DNA of 64,000 bases. Origin: Allodiplogaster sudhausi (lineage: Eukaryota > Nematoda > Chromadorea > Rhabditida > Diplogasteridae). Below, in pieces: positions 29,237 to 41,499 of the stretch (position 1 is the first letter of the stretch; the number at the start of each line of letters is the position of its first letter). Under the pieces are notes generated by a model, which saw only the letters and a list, made by a program, of their open reading frames with translations, was not told where the DNA came from and did no database searches. A program made the position numbers and the translations under genes. The DNA lies in the NCBI GenBank assembly GCA_945643635.1, contig CALZFC010000019.1:301001-365000 (forward strand), given 5' to 3'.

Positions 29237-30953
29237 ATGCCTGCCCTCTCCCTCATCCACCTCCTCTCCTTCCTGGTCTGGCTGGAGGATCCTTCTGTCG
29301 CTTCTACGTCTTCTGACTCGTGCTGCTCTGACTTCTCTGTCACTCTCTCGCCCTCTCCTCCTCCCTCTCCTTCTCCTCCTTCTCTGCTCTCTCTTCCTCC
29401 TCAAATCCTCTCTCGTGTTGCTGCGAGCCTCGACCCCAAGTCCTTCCTTGCTTTCCGCTCCAGCTGCAAGGGCATCAAGTTGGTTAATTAATTCTTTTTT
29501 TTTAATTTCCATAAGTTGAAAAAGTCTTGTTTCTATCTCTCCTCATTGCTACAGATCTTCAGTTGGAGACGTCTTCTTGAATTCGCCCTCCGAGTTGACT
29601 TCCCTCTCCCTTCGCGCTTCTTCCCAGTCTTCTCGCGATGTCAGTTCATTTCATTCATTTAGTTCTTTCTTTGTTTGGACAATAGACTTGCTTTACACCA
29701 ATATGGCATTTGACGATAAGCTTCTTGCAGTGCATCCAAATCAAAGTGCATAGGCTGAAGAAGAAAGCCAGCAGCGCTGAGCAGGTACCTGGCCTGTCCA
29801 AAAATATTTTATCATCTAATTTTTATTATATTATTTATAACGCTTAGCCTCTCTGTTCATCCCACTCTTGTTCATTTTTCTCCTTAATATTATTCTCTCT
29901 CTCTCTCCCACCCCCTCTCTCCCTATCTCTCCTCAGGAAGATGTGAGTGTTCTGCAAACCTTGCAAAGTGTGCCGAGTGCTCTTCGCAATCTTCGCCTTC
30001 TCTGCCAGTGCTTCCGATTCTCCGCACTTTATCTGGTTGGTATTTTTAATTCTTTTTTTCTTGCAGTAATCATTTGCATAGGTTTGGTATGGTATCGAGT
30101 TTCCGTATCTTTATTCCTGGTACCATTGTTTGAACATACAGTAATACAAATTGCAGACGGATGTTTACCTGGTCCGCGATGTTCTCTCTGCACTCGGCCA
30201 GCACTCCACTCACACTTCTTCATTACACCGAAACCGCCTTCCCATCCGCCAGATTCCAGGGCTATTCTGATGACCAAGTCAGCTATCACTCGTGGAATGG
30301 GGTAGAAGAGATTGATATGAGTGGTTGTTCAGGATGGCCGTGCCTTCGATCTCCTCCTCAATCAACTCGCCCCCTCTCGAATCCATCTCATGGTTATTCT
30401 CCTCTTCTCATTCTACAGCTTCGGCATTGACATGATTAAAAAACTAACTAAAAATTATCTGTTTTCTTCAGCGGCCTCTTCGTTAACTGTTTCTGTCTTT
30501 CTCTTCCTCTCTCTCACTCGCATTCCTCTCTTTCTGCAGTGTTCTCGTTTCTCTGCTCGTCCCTGGGCGCCTTCTCCTCGCTTCTTCTCCTCTCCAGTCC
30601 TCGTGACTGCTTCAGATGTTGTGTTGAAGTTGTCGTCAGAAGCGGGATCCTCTCTGGATGACAACCTCATCTCCTCTATGAGTGCGATGAATCTCCAGTT
30701 AGTTCATTTTCGTTTTCTATTTCAATTTTCTTGCTTACTCCGTTCTTCCTTTTTGTTTACTTCACCGAGTTTAATCAGGGGGAATTTGCAGATGTTTCAT
30801 GGACTCGTCGTGTTCCATCGAAGCGATCCGCCGCATTCTGGAAGATGTCAACGCCGGATTCGACATCCGCGTCGTTATCTTGCGACTCAGGGCGACTGTT
30901 GATGAGGTCAGACTGGAATAAGAGGAGTGAGAGGGTGTTCTTTTCTGAGAGAG

Positions 30954-30989
<36 letters not shown>

Positions 30990-31382
30990 GGAGAGAGAGA
31001 ATCATAGATGGTTGAGCCAAGACTTCAGGTGCGTGTTGCGTGTGAGGAGGCGGGAATGGCGATTCGTCGTAGGGAGACTGGCTGGTCTGCTTCCTTCCCC
31101 TCAACGGGCAGCCCCTCCGGCACTCTCACTCTCCGTGCCCACTCTGCCAACAAGGGCGGCGTTGTCAGGTTTCTTAATCTTCTACTTAATACAGATACAT
31201 AATATTGCTATTCTTCTTCTTCTTCGTCTTCTCCCACTCTCTCTCTCTCACTCTCTCTCTCTCTCACTCCCACTCTCTCTCTCTCTCTCTCTTCTCTCTC
31301 GCTCGTTAAATTTATCCATTTTCTTTTCAGTGTCGAACTCAAGTTCTGCGAAGAAACACCAGAGAAGGGCAAGCGTCGATAA
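29237..31382 (+). CDS. F-box-like protein, 348 residues
   Basis: I do not recognise the ortholog. Eleven exons close perfectly in phase and sum to 1047 nt (348 residues plus stop): 29237-29478, 29555-29639, 29731-29784, 29937-30035, 30157-30180, 30260-30277, 30333-30392, 30540-30697, 30792-30906, 31029-31168 and 31331-31382 (TAA 31380-31382). Residues 1-50 are Ser/Pro-rich. Residues 53-80 (LPPQILSRVAASLDPKSF then RSSCKGI) fit the F-box pattern, which binds SKP1 in SCF ubiquitin ligases. The rest is soluble and has no motif I know; it includes DGRAFDLLLNQLAPSRIHL, EAIRRILEDVNAGFDIRV and a basic tail ending KGKRR. The F-box reading is inference from the short motif; substrate recognition is unknown. 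An 18-nt microexon (30260-30277) is noteworthy. Confidence 0.65.
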
Positions 31383-32484
31383 TTCCTTGCCTTTCGCGAA
31401 GAATGATTGGTAAAAGAGTCTCGCTAGTTCTGTTGCCCACATTCATGATTGATACTAAGTTATACCTGTCTCATGCCTCTCTTGGTCTGTACTTGATCTT
31501 TCTACTAATTTATTACTTCATTATTCGTTGAGATCCGTACTACGGGGTTTCTTTTCTATTTGATGGCTTTCACATTTCATTGTTACCTAATTACTTACTG
31601 GGTTTATTATTTTGCTAAGAACAAATCTGGCATTCTTAACCATTTACATTCTTTTCAGCATTTGCAATTCATAGAATGAAACTCGATAACTGAACTGATT
31701 TCATTATGATAGTTCTATAAAAGACTGTCAATGAGTGGTTGGTGTAATCGAGGCGGATCGAAAAGGTTGACACCACGAGTGTTACTCATTAGAGGGAAGC
31801 CCTGCGGCTGGCTCTGTAGAAAAAGACACGGCAAGGACAAGAAGCGAAAGCTATTACAGTGTTGCTCACTCAGAGGGAGAGGGAGAAAGAAAGAGAGAGA
31901 GAGAGAGCACAAGGAGAGTGAAGGTATATTACAGTTACACGACAATAAAAGTTACTGACAAGATGGTCTAACCATAAGGTGACGGATTTTCAGAAAAACA
32001 TATATTGGAAACACGAAATGAGAATTCGAATGAAGGAGTGAACAGTTAAGAGTTTGACGTCGTTGGATCCAATTGGAGTGCATTGAACGTTAGAATCTCA
32101 CTAGTCGAATCGTTGTTCCAGTCTACTGTCGAGTTCGACGCCTGTTTCTTCATTTTCTCACCCTTCCCTCCTTCAATATTGTCTGTAACCATTTTATCCT
32201 CTCATTCGGTCTCTCTCTATATATCTCTCTCTATCTCTCTCTCTCCATCTCTCTCTCTATATTTCTTTCTCTTATACTCTTTCAGTCTCTCTGTCTCTCG
32301 CTAGTTCTGTGTCTGAGTTAAGAAGCTGCATTCCAGTACATGTCACGAACTCTCTAAGAATGGGTGGGTAAGTGGAACATTCTTGTGATTCAAAGCAGAA
32401 CGAGGCAGCAACCGCTGAACACAAACGAATTCAGAGACCGAGCACAGCAGACACAGTCTCAATTACAAAGACGTGGAATAACTA

Positions 32485-32528
<44 letters not shown>

Positions 32529-32572
32529 GTATGCTCTCTCTCACTCTCTCTCTCTCCTCTCTCTTTGACGTA

Positions 32573-32614
<42 letters not shown>

Positions 32615-32955
32615 CCCTCTCCTCTAGCTCGCACACTATTCCCTCTTTTTACCCTAAACTTCCAGACTTTTTATTACTTTTTACATAATATAACACTCTT
32701 TTCATCTCTTTCTTTCTCTCCTTCTCCCGTTCTCTTTGCTTTTACTACCCTTCTTTCTCTTTTTTTTTTCATAAAAAGTAGCAGCACCTAAACCGTGTGA
32801 CAACTCCAATTCTACCTTTCTTTCACTTCTGCTTCATCCTCTTCTTGCATGCTACCTCACAAAGGGCAGTGGTGTTAGTGTGGAACTCTCTCTCTCTCTC
32901 TCACTCTCTCACTCTCTTTCTCTCAATCTCTCTCTCTTTCCTTCCTTCTTCCTTC

Positions 32956-33006
<51 letters not shown>

Positions 33007-33163
33007 GCAGTAACACGGTCACCCATCATCATACAAGCTCTTTCTTTCACTTGATATCTCACAACATCACTCTTTCTATCAAGTTCTTCCCGCTGCGCAC
33101 CTAAAAGCTACATCTAGCTTTGCTTTTACTTTGGTTCGTGAGTAGCATCTCAGAAATGGCATC

Positions 33164-33208
<45 letters not shown>

Positions 33209-33518
33209 GGGAAGAGAGAGGGATAGAGTGGAATACGAAGAATGAGAAGACATGGAAGCGGAAATGCATGGCAGACAAAAATGCAGAGGAAGAAGCATGA
33301 TGAAGCGAACTGACTCGAGAGTGTAATTACTGCGGAGACGCGTTAAAAAAAGCATGCGAGTGGGGAGTGGCAGAGGTGGCTAGTGAAGGAGAGGAGAGAT
33401 AGATAGAGAGGAAGAGAGAATGAGAGAGAGAGAGGACTAAAGGGAGAAGGAGAGAGAGCGAGAGAGAGAGAAGGAGAGAGCCAGAGCACAAGCAAGAACG
33501 GACTTGACTGTTGCCCTG
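31383..33518. repeat. low-complexity spacer before the collagen gene
   Basis: CT tracts at 32210-32300, 32490-32525 and 32575-32611, CT with CACTCTCT variants at 32885-33002, and GA tracts at 33165-33205 and 33390-33480. No gene is supported. The GA-rich DNA ends about 40 bases before the collagen TATA box and may be part of its promoter. Confidence 0.7.
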
Positions 33519-33526
33519 TATAAAAG
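33519..33526 (+). promoter_or_regulatory. TATA box of the cuticle collagen gene
   Basis: TATAAAAG lies 52 bases before the collagen ATG, in the context CCCTGTATAAAAGGG. This spacing fits a transcription start 20-30 bases before the ATG and a very short 5' UTR. Strong TATA boxes are usual for highly expressed nematode collagens. Confidence 0.8.
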
Positions 33527-33577
33527 GGTCTCTCTCGGCGTCCTTCAGCAGCAACCTGCTCTTCTCCTCTATCTAGA

Positions 33578-34720
33578 ATGGAGATTGACAACAAGGTCAA
33601 GGCGTACAGAGTGGTCGGCTATGCCGCCGTCACCTTCTCGGCCATCGCCGTCCTCTCCATCTGCGTGACCCTCCCGATGGTCTACAACTACGTCGCTCAT
33701 GTCAGACGACAGGTCACCAACGAGCTCGAGCAGTGCAAGGTAAGAGAAGTTTCTCTTCTATTCTTTCCTTATCTAATTTAAAATCATCTCCTTGTTCCTC
33801 ATTCCCTCTATCAAATATCGCTGACTTCTTATCTACTTCCCCTCACTCTCTCTCAGTCTCTCACTCTCTCCATCCCCTTGCAGACCTCGGTGAACGGAGT
33901 GTGGCGCGACGTGTACGCGGTGAAGGAGCTCCGCCCGGCCGGCAACCGCACGGCTCGCGCAGTGAACGGCCGCGTCGCCCGTCAGTACGACAGCTACGGA
34001 GGCAGCAGCGGAGGCAGCAGCAACTACGGCAACGGAGGCGGCTCTGCCTTCTCGCAGAACTACCACGCGTCTCAGGACAACGCGGGAGGAGGCGGCGGCG
34101 GCTCTTGCTCTGGCTGCTGCCTGCCCGGCCCCGCTGGCCCCGCAGGCGCGCCCGGCCGTGCTGGTACCCCTGGACGCCCCGGTGCCCCTGGATCCCCCGG
34201 TAACCCCGGCCGTCCCAACGGAGCCCCTTGCACGCCCGTCACGCCTCCTCCTTGCCAGCCTTGCCCCGCCGGTCCCCCCGGCCCTCCTGGTGCTCCCGGA
34301 GCCCCTGGCAACGACGGCCGTCCCGGACAGCCCGGATTCAAGGGAGCTGACGGACAACCCGGTGAGGCCGGCCCCTCCGGCGCGCCTGGTCAGCCTGGCC
34401 GCCCTGGAAACGATGGCCGCCCCGGCCAGCCTGGCCACTCTGCCTCCGGCTCTGGCCCCAAGCCTGGTGCTCCCGGACAGCCCGGAGGCCCCGGCCCCCG
34501 CGGACCTCCCGGCCCCGCCGGTCGCCCCGGAAACGACGGCCGCCCCGGCAACCCCGGTCAGCGTGGCCAGCCCGGAGCTCCCGGCAACCCCGGTAACGAC
34601 GGCGCCCCCGGCCAGCCCGGCCGCCCCGGCAACTCCGGTGGCTCTGGCGAACGCGGTATCTGCCCCAAGTACTGCGCCCTCGACGGAGGCATCTTCTTCG
34701 AGGATGGAACTCGCCGCTAA
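33578..34720 (+). CDS. nematode cuticle collagen, 332 residues
   Basis: Secreted structural protein of the cuticle. Exons 33578-33739 and 33884-34720 (TAA 34718-34720). Residues 1-54 form the cuticle-collagen N-terminal domain: a cytosolic [11 protein letters not shown], then a hydrophobic signal-anchor (about residues 12-36). RTAR (76-79) and RVAR (84-87) are candidate subtilisin/BLI-4-type cleavage sites. A Gly/Ser-rich stretch precedes the first Cys cluster (CSGCC), followed by Gly-X-Y blocks interrupted at [12 protein letters not shown] and at SASGSGPK. The tail [18 protein letters not shown] is typical of the COL-12/DPY-13-like group. Cys clusters make disulphides between trimers. Codons are strongly biased to C in third position, unlike most neighbours, as in very highly expressed genes. 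Expression in moulting waves is family knowledge. The long frame on the opposite strand is a shadow of the Gly-X-Y repeats. Confidence 0.97.
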
Positions 34721-34799
34721 GCAGCAGCCAGAAGAGCAGCCACGGGCTGTCTTCTCTCTCTCTTTCTCTTTCTCTCTCTGCTCCCTCTTCAGACAGCAC

Positions 34800-34805
34800 A
34801 ATAAA
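34800..34805 (+). terminator. polyadenylation signal of the collagen gene
   Basis: AATAAA lies 80 bases after the collagen stop codon and is followed by a T-rich stretch. This is the only good signal nearby. Confidence 0.75.
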
Positions 34806-34968
34806 TCTTTTTTCTCAACAGTACTTTCGTGAAACACAACGAAGCAAAATGGGAATGGGTAATGATGCTCCACCTTTGCAAAACCAATCGCCAAATGACC
34901 GTTAGTAGTCACCACCGATTCTATCTCTCCCTCTCTCTCACTCTCTCTCCCTTTCTCTCCGTCTCTCC

Positions 34969-34999
<31 letters not shown>

Positions 35000-35638
35000 G
35001 TTCTCTTTCTCTTTCTCTACTCTACAGATAGAAATGAATGGCAAAGAACACAGTTAACAAGTACTCGGGTACTGTGACGACAAGAGGGATGAAGTTGAAG
35101 TGGAGTGATGAAAGAAAGTGAAAAGTATGTAGAAATCACAAAAGATACACAAAACACTAATAGAATGGAGTATACGATGGAGAGCGAGAACCCCGAAGGG
35201 CACGATGAATGCAGATTTAATGTAGATTAATAATTTTCGCAAAATTAAGGATACCAAAAGTGATCAATATGACCAATTTATCTTTACATCAAAATAAGTA
35301 AAAATGTCCCATGACAAAATATACGCTAGATTCTAATTATATTCCCCCACTAAATGTAACAGCCCGAAGATAAGGAAACATGCAGATTAAAATTAGCTAC
35401 CAAATTAAGTTTGATGTTTGCAGAGTCAGGTTTAAATTGTTAGAGTTCCATTTACAAAAAGGAATGAGGTTCATTTCGTACGGAAACAGCCAGAGGCAGC
35501 GGCTTCCGCCTTCAGCGGAGATGGTGCCTTTCTTTCTCTTCATTCCTTCTCTACCTAGTCTATTTATATGTATATTCTACTTTTTATTTACTCCTTAAAC
35601 ATGACAACATGGAATGGTTTCTCTGCCGACTCAGCCAG
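34806..35638. other. intergenic, collagen to LAPTM-like gene
   Basis: A CT tract lies at 34925-35015, then AT-rich unique DNA. The first coding exon of the next gene is probably in 35400-35640 but could not be fixed: an exon ending at the donor near 35522 (frame MRFISYGNSQRQ) does not match the phase of the next exon. Confidence 0.5.
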
Positions 35639-36523
35639 GATTTCTCTGCTGCCGGCGACTTCTTACTGCTACTTCTTTATTCCTCTCCTCTACTGTTCGC
35701 CCAATCTCTTCTCTTCTCTCCCTCTTTCTTTCTCTCACTCCCTCTCTCTCTCCTTTGTAGACGTTGCTGAAGTTGTTCATCATCGTGTACTGGTTCCTCT
35801 CGCTGTCCCGTGCAATTGTTGCGCGCGGTTCGCTTTCCGTGGCTGATGGTGAGAAAAGCGATGAAGGTGTCGCTCGGCTTCATTACACCCATGCTAATTT
35901 GGAAATCTATGTAATATTAAAATGATTAACTGATGCAGGTCGATTGATTCCTTGAAGATGATGGCAAGTTGAGGTGACTGGCTGGTGAATGTGCTGGTGC
36001 CTGCAGTGGCCTGTCTCTCTGCCTCCGTCGCGATCCTCCTGCAGATCGCACTCCTTCTCTATCCCTTTCTCTTAATCTGCGTTCGCCTTTCTTTACTTCG
36101 ATTCCTTTTGCCTGACTGTGATGTTTCCTTCTCTTCATCCAAAAAGCAACAGATCAGATTGATTGTCTCTAAAGGATGGAGAATTTAGAGAGTGATTTTG
36201 TTATGCAGATATTCAACTCGCTCGCCTCCTTCTGCAAACTCGTCCTTCTGATTTTCTTCCGACTCACAACTGAATCTGCTGAGGGAAACGATGTTCCAGG
36301 CTGGAAATTCAAATAAATCAATGAATAAGGAGGAGGAAAAGTATTTAGGTTGATCTGATCGACTCAAGTTATTATCCTTTTTAAGATCCATTGATGGACT
36401 TTGTGGAAGAGCAGAAAAAGCGCGCCCAAACGTATTTCGTCGTTGCTTTGCTTGTCCAGGTCTCTGCATCCCTTCTCTGTCTGCCCATCTCCTATTACCA
36501 TCTCTATTTGACTTTCTACCCTA

Positions 36524-36579
<56 letters not shown>

Positions 36580-36940
36580 CTCTCCCTCTCTTTAGATAGT
36601 GCTCCTTCTCTTCTTCTCTCACGCCGTCCTTCTTATCATGCTTCACATCAGCAAGATGGAGCTGGTCGAGTTGCGTCGGCAGCAGCTCGACCTGCAAGAG
36701 GTTCCCTGACTTCGGCTACCGTATTCCTCCCGACTACCGTAACCCTTTCTTCTTTGCGGATCCAGGCAGGCCGCGTCCGCTGGCGTGCCGAGCAGGGGGG
36801 AGGCTTGCTGATTCTGCCTCCGGATGAAGTAGTCGTCGGGGCTGCGCCTGTGGAGTCTCCGCCCTCTTACTCCATGGTTGGTACATTTCTGTGTTCTTCT
36901 CTCTTTCTCTCTCATCCACTCCTTCTCTCTGCGTTTCTCT

Positions 36941-36972
<32 letters not shown>

Positions 36973-37354
36973 TCCCGTCTCTCATTCACTATTTTTCTTT
37001 CTTCCTCGGATTTCTACCGTTCTGGTATTTCAGGTTGGCCGCAACGAGGGAGTTCTTATGATATCTGAGAAGCAAACGACAATTCTGACACCTCCTCCCA
37101 ATTATTCGATTCTTGAACAGGTATGCATTCCTTTTTAAATAAAATTTATTTATTCATCACATACATACATATGTACATACATATTTATTACAATATTAGT
37201 ATTCCATAAAGACAATACTGTGGAAAAATAGTTAAATGACTAAAATGCAACATTGTTCTTCCAGACAACCAAGAAACCCGCTAGTCCGGCAGAAGAGTCG
37301 ACTCCGAGTGACTCCTTTTCGACTCCGCTCTCTTCTCTCCGCACTGGCGTCTGA
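35639..37354 (+). CDS. LAPTM-like multi-pass membrane protein with two PPxY motifs; 5' end unresolved
   Basis: Exons seen from about 35639: FLCCRRLLTATSLFLSS, joined to LLKLFIIVYWFLSLSRA (exon from 35760); then LVNVLVPAVACLSASVAI with LLQIALLLYPFLLIC; IFNSLASFCKLVLLIFFRL (from 36211); KKRAQTYFVVALLVQ; and IVLLLFFSHAVLLIMLHIS. These give about four membrane segments. The cytosolic tail has ELVELRRQQLDLQE, then PPSY (near 36860) and PPNY (near 37098), and ends LSSLRTGV with TGA at 37352-37354. A CC motif before the first segment, four segments and tail PPxY motifs are the layout of the LAPTM4/5 lysosomal proteins, whose PPxY motifs bind NEDD4-type ubiquitin ligases for sorting. The family call is inference from topology and motifs, as overall identity is low by eye. 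The start codon was not found. Confidence 0.6.
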
Positions 37355-39376
37355 TTACTACACGCACCACACTTCATCTTCGCGCACTTCCAAAGACCTT
37401 TTCTATATCAACGACAAGTAAAGCTTCAAACAGATCCAATGCAAATGACTGTACTTGTTGAAAGATCTGTAGTGCTTGTTGTTGAAGAAACTTGAAAGTT
37501 GAAATCATATTAACTATTCATTTAAATTTTGAAAATGTTTAGCTGTAAAGCAAGCCATCTTTCAAAGTGTCAATTTTATCCTCTATTACTCTGCATTTCC
37601 TTCTAATGTATAAAGGACAAGACTAAAGGCAACACTATTAGTATTAACAATAAGGCAAAGATGTGGATAACTGTAGACTTCAACGGGAACACGGAAAAAC
37701 GGGATGAGAAGAGAGGCAGAAGAGTAGAAATAAAGCAAGTAACATCAAAAGATGAAGATTGCACTGGGCGAGGCTGGAAGAGAGCCAGCTTAGAGGAGAA
37801 CTCGTGAGAGAGAAGGCGACTCGAGAGAGAACGAGAGAAAGAGAGATACCATGCAGGACGAGGCAGAGAAAGAGAGAAGAGACTGCGCGAGTCCGTCGCT
37901 ATCAAGTCATGGCAAGATAGTTATCAATCGATAGCTGAATACATCGTCATTATAAATAAGAAAAGTCCGTCCCAAGCAAACAGCAGCCATTGAATAGGCA
38001 TAATGGAAGAAGCCACAAAGAAAGAAAATAAGAATGGGAGAAGAAAGAGAAACGGGAAGCATTCCATTTCACCGAGAAGGCCAATTATGAAAGAGAGGGA
38101 AACAACGAAGAAATGTCTCAACTATGGGACATGTCTGATTAGAAGGATAGAATATGTAGAAGCACGATCGATGTTCATGATGTAACATTGGAGGACGACT
38201 CACTCCACCCGAGTACAACATTTTGCATAGAAGAAGAAAGAGAGAGCCAGTCATTAGGAGAGGTCGAATTGCACGGAAGAGAACGGCACAGAGTTACCGA
38301 CAGTTACAGACACCAGAACAACTACATCACTATGATATCGCCAACACTAGGGATGAGAGTGGAAAGAAGGAGAGAGGGAGGGTGGGGAGAGCGAGGGGAG
38401 AGAGAGCAAGGGGAGAGAGAGCGAGGGGAGAGAGAGCGAGGGGAGAGAGGTAGGAGTGTGAGGACAATAAAGAAAAAAGAGAGTATGTTAACTGTAAAAG
38501 GCAAAGAAAACAATGAGCATAAGGCAGCTTAAAGGGCGGGGGATGAAAGAAGAGGGAAGCGTTTCTCCGGGGAGATTTAAAAAAAGAAACAATAGAGAGC
38601 ACTGACTGCTAACAATGAAATAATTAGCACAGTACACGTCAGAGGAGAGAGCATGGAGAAGCAGAGAGCGAGGAAGGCTACAGAAAGAGAAGGAAGAGAG
38701 GGACAAAGAGAGGAACGGGACAGTTTACAGAGATGGGGATGTGGAGAGAGACAGCAGAGAGAGGGAGAGAGAGCGAGGGGGAGAGACAGAAGAGAGAGAG
38801 GGAAAGAGCGAGGGGGACAGGCAGCAGAGAGAGGGCGAGAGTAGAGAGGGAGAGAGAGAGGTGGAGAGAGCAGAGAGAGAGAGAGAGCGAGGGGGGAGAC
38901 AGCAGAGAGAGGGAGAGAAGCATCAGATGCTCCTCTTCCATGTGCGCGTCCGCCTAATGCGTTTGCGCAGGCCCAGGCATAAAACGAAATGGAGGCGTCA
39001 CTTGCCCGCTCTGCTGCTCTGTGTTGAGGAATATTTGAAGTGGGAGAGGGAGGTGAGAGTGAGAGAAAGAGAGAGAGAGAGAGATTGAGAGAGACGGAGA
39101 GATGCATGGAGAGAGAGAGAAGTGAGGCTGAGAGAGATAAGGAGACGGAAAAGAAAAGGCTTATGCCCTATGTGTTGCTGCAGACGACACGCTAAGTACT
39201 TGCAAAGTGACGTAGTAGAGAGAAGAAATGAGGAGGGAAAGTTGAAATTCATCCACGAGGATCTCGGATGAGAAACTCATTCCCCATGAGGTACGATTGC
39301 TGCTAACCGGGAGACTGTGCAAGGGTTGAGAGAGCATGAGCAATGAAGATAGTGCAGAGAGAGCAGAGGAATGGCT
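37355..39376. repeat. GA-rich low-complexity spacer
   Basis: Mostly purine-rich DNA on the plus strand. There is an 18-bp tandem repeat of GAGAGAGCGAGGGGAGAG type at about 38390-38450, GA arrays at 38690-38920, and more at 39055-39135. No gene is supported. One TCGCGCAG match on the minus strand lies at 37883-37890. Confidence 0.7.
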
Positions 39377-40155
39377 CTAGAAGTCATCTTCTTCTGCGAA
39401 GACAAGCTTCTTTGGCAAAGCATTCTTCCGTCGGCGAGAAGAGACCGAGGGATTGGGAGGAACAGCGGAGATGACGCCGGAGGACGCCAGAAGGGCGCCC
39501 GCGCCGAACTCATCTCCGGAAGAAAGAAGGGAAGAGGGAGAGGAAGAGGAAGAGACCGAAGTCAGTGGAGAGGAGCAGTCGGAGGAGGCAGAGGACGAGA
39601 GACCGAGTGACAGCAGAGAGCCCAGAGAGTGAGACAGAGGCACATGGATCACTTGAGCCTGCAATTCGACAATATCTCGGATTTGAAAATATTAAGCAGT
39701 GGCCATTTCAATCTATTCATTTGATACCACTTCAATTGTCCCTAGCTCAACTTTTCATTTAATCTAATCTCTATCTACATGCCTATTTGTTCAGCTTCTC
39801 TTATCACCAATCTTATCAGACCTTCTACTCTCTTCGTTTTACACTAATCTTACTCCCTACTCTAATCTCTCCTCTCTCTCCCACTCTCCTCCTCTCTCTC
39901 TCTCCGCCCTCTCTCTCCCCCTCTCTATCCCTCCCACTCTCTCCCCTCTCTCTCCCCTCTCTCTCACCCTCTCTCTCTCCCCCTCTCTCCCTCTCTCTCT
40001 CTCACCACTTACCAAGTCCGCCTTATCATGCGCGAATCGTTTTGAGATCTTGGCGGCTGCCGACAGAGCAGACTGAGATGGAAAGGAAGAAATGGAAGCA
40101 GACGAGGAAGCCAGAGAGCCACTGCTACTGCCGCTCGACCCTTTCATCTGATCCC

Positions 40156-40198
<43 letters not shown>

Positions 40199-40688
40199 AG
40201 AGAGAGGGTGAGAGAAAGATAGGGAGGCTAAAATGACTGAAGGGTAGGAATGAGAGGTTGTTAGTGATGAGCTGTGATTGCAACGACTGGAGGAAGAGAG
40301 AAGTGGATTGTCCTAACATGAGTCTGTCCTCGTGCTTCCTCCACTCTCGAATGCTGCTCTCTGCTACGTTGTATTCTCTGCCGGCCGCTCGATTGCCAGC
40401 TGACTTGGCGAACTTGATGATCTCCAGCTTCTCCTCCACGGTGTACTGCTGCAATCGTCAGGCAGAAAAGACAGCTCACACGGGCGATACAGCAAAAGAG
40501 GGACTATCAATCTCTGCCACAACTCAACTCCAAACCGCTTAAGTTCTGATCTCTCTCTCTCTCTCATAATACACTTTGATACTCCTGAATTGGTGGTTGG
40601 AAGATACCTTGAGAGTGCGAAGAGGGGGCGAGTGACTATCCCGCTTCCTCTTGCGAGTGGCTGCTGCTGCCTTTACTGTCACTTCCAT
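39377..40688 (-). CDS. small DNA-binding protein with Brinker/Psq-type helix-turn-helix
   Basis: Four minus-strand exons in consistent phase: ATG at 40688 (MEVTVKAAAATRKRKR, ending LRTLK at about 40610), then about 40314-40447, about 40015-40150, and about 39379-39662 (stop at 39377-39379). The second exon holds QYTVEEKLEIIKFAKSAG followed by NRAAGREYNVAESSIREWRK. This is the helix-turn-helix of the Brinker DNA-binding/Psq group, also found in pogo-type transposases. A basic KRKR lies just ahead of it. The remaining residues are Ser-rich and low complexity (SGSSSGSLASSSASISS), ending RRRKNALPKKLVFAEEDDF. It has no DDE transposase core, so it is a domesticated or host DNA-binding protein rather than a transposase. 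Target and role are unknown. The first intron carries GA repeats. Confidence 0.75.
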
Positions 40689-40883
40689 TGAGAGAGTGAA
40701 GAGAGAGAGAGAGAGAGGGTGAACTGAAGAGAATGCAGAGATAATAAAGACACGGCAGTATGTAGGGAAACATCACGATTCAATAATAAGGAAATTGACG
40801 GTAAGTTGACAATCAAGGCTACCGTCTCATGGTCTAAAGCGCGATTCGTGAGATATGCGGAGGGCGGAGAGCTGGAGGGGGAG

Positions 40884-40937
<54 letters not shown>

Positions 40938-41465
40938 GAGAGAGAGCCAGTCCAAGCTCCTCTCTCACTGCTACCGTTTCCACAGTGTCAATAGAACAGC
41001 CCAAGGCGCCGAGTGAAATAGCGAAGGAGAATGCGCAGAGAAGGGAGAAGCACTGAGAGAGTGATTGCAACCGTCGAGGGCCCGACCGTTTTTCCTGGTC
41101 GGCTACATTGCCGCTTCCTTGCTGCGCAATGTGAAAGAAGAGGGAGAGAAAAGAGTGAGAGAAAGAGAGCAGAGAGTGAGAGAGAGAGGAAAGAGAGGAG
41201 AGAGTGAGAGAAAGAGAGGAGAGAGAGAGAAAGAGAGAATGGTGTCGGACCGACGTGGCATCGCCATGCATGTGCGCACACGCGCGCGGCTGCGTCTGTT
41301 CTGTCTCTTCTCTCTCTCTCTCTGCGTCTCTCTCGATTCCATTGTCTCTCTTCCCTCTGCTCTTCCTTGTGTGATCGCTTCTCCCCATTCATTCAGCTCT
41401 GCTCAACAGTTAGTGCCCGCGCCATCCGTAGACCGCCGGTCGGCTGCTACCACTATCAGAGAATG

Positions 41466-41499
<34 letters not shown>

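Noticed and set aside
33833..35044. 403-codon minus-strand open frame over the collagen gene
   Set aside because: It is the antisense shadow of Gly-X-Y codons with strong GC bias; the plus strand is an unmistakable cuticle collagen.
38390..38450. Regularly spaced repeat that might suggest a CRISPR array
   Set aside because: The 18-bp units are contiguous GA-rich tandem repeats without spacers, in an animal genome.
40314..40447. Pogo-type transposase
   Set aside because: Only the helix-turn-helix is present; no CENP-B-like second domain, DDE catalytic core or terminal inverted repeats were found around the gene.
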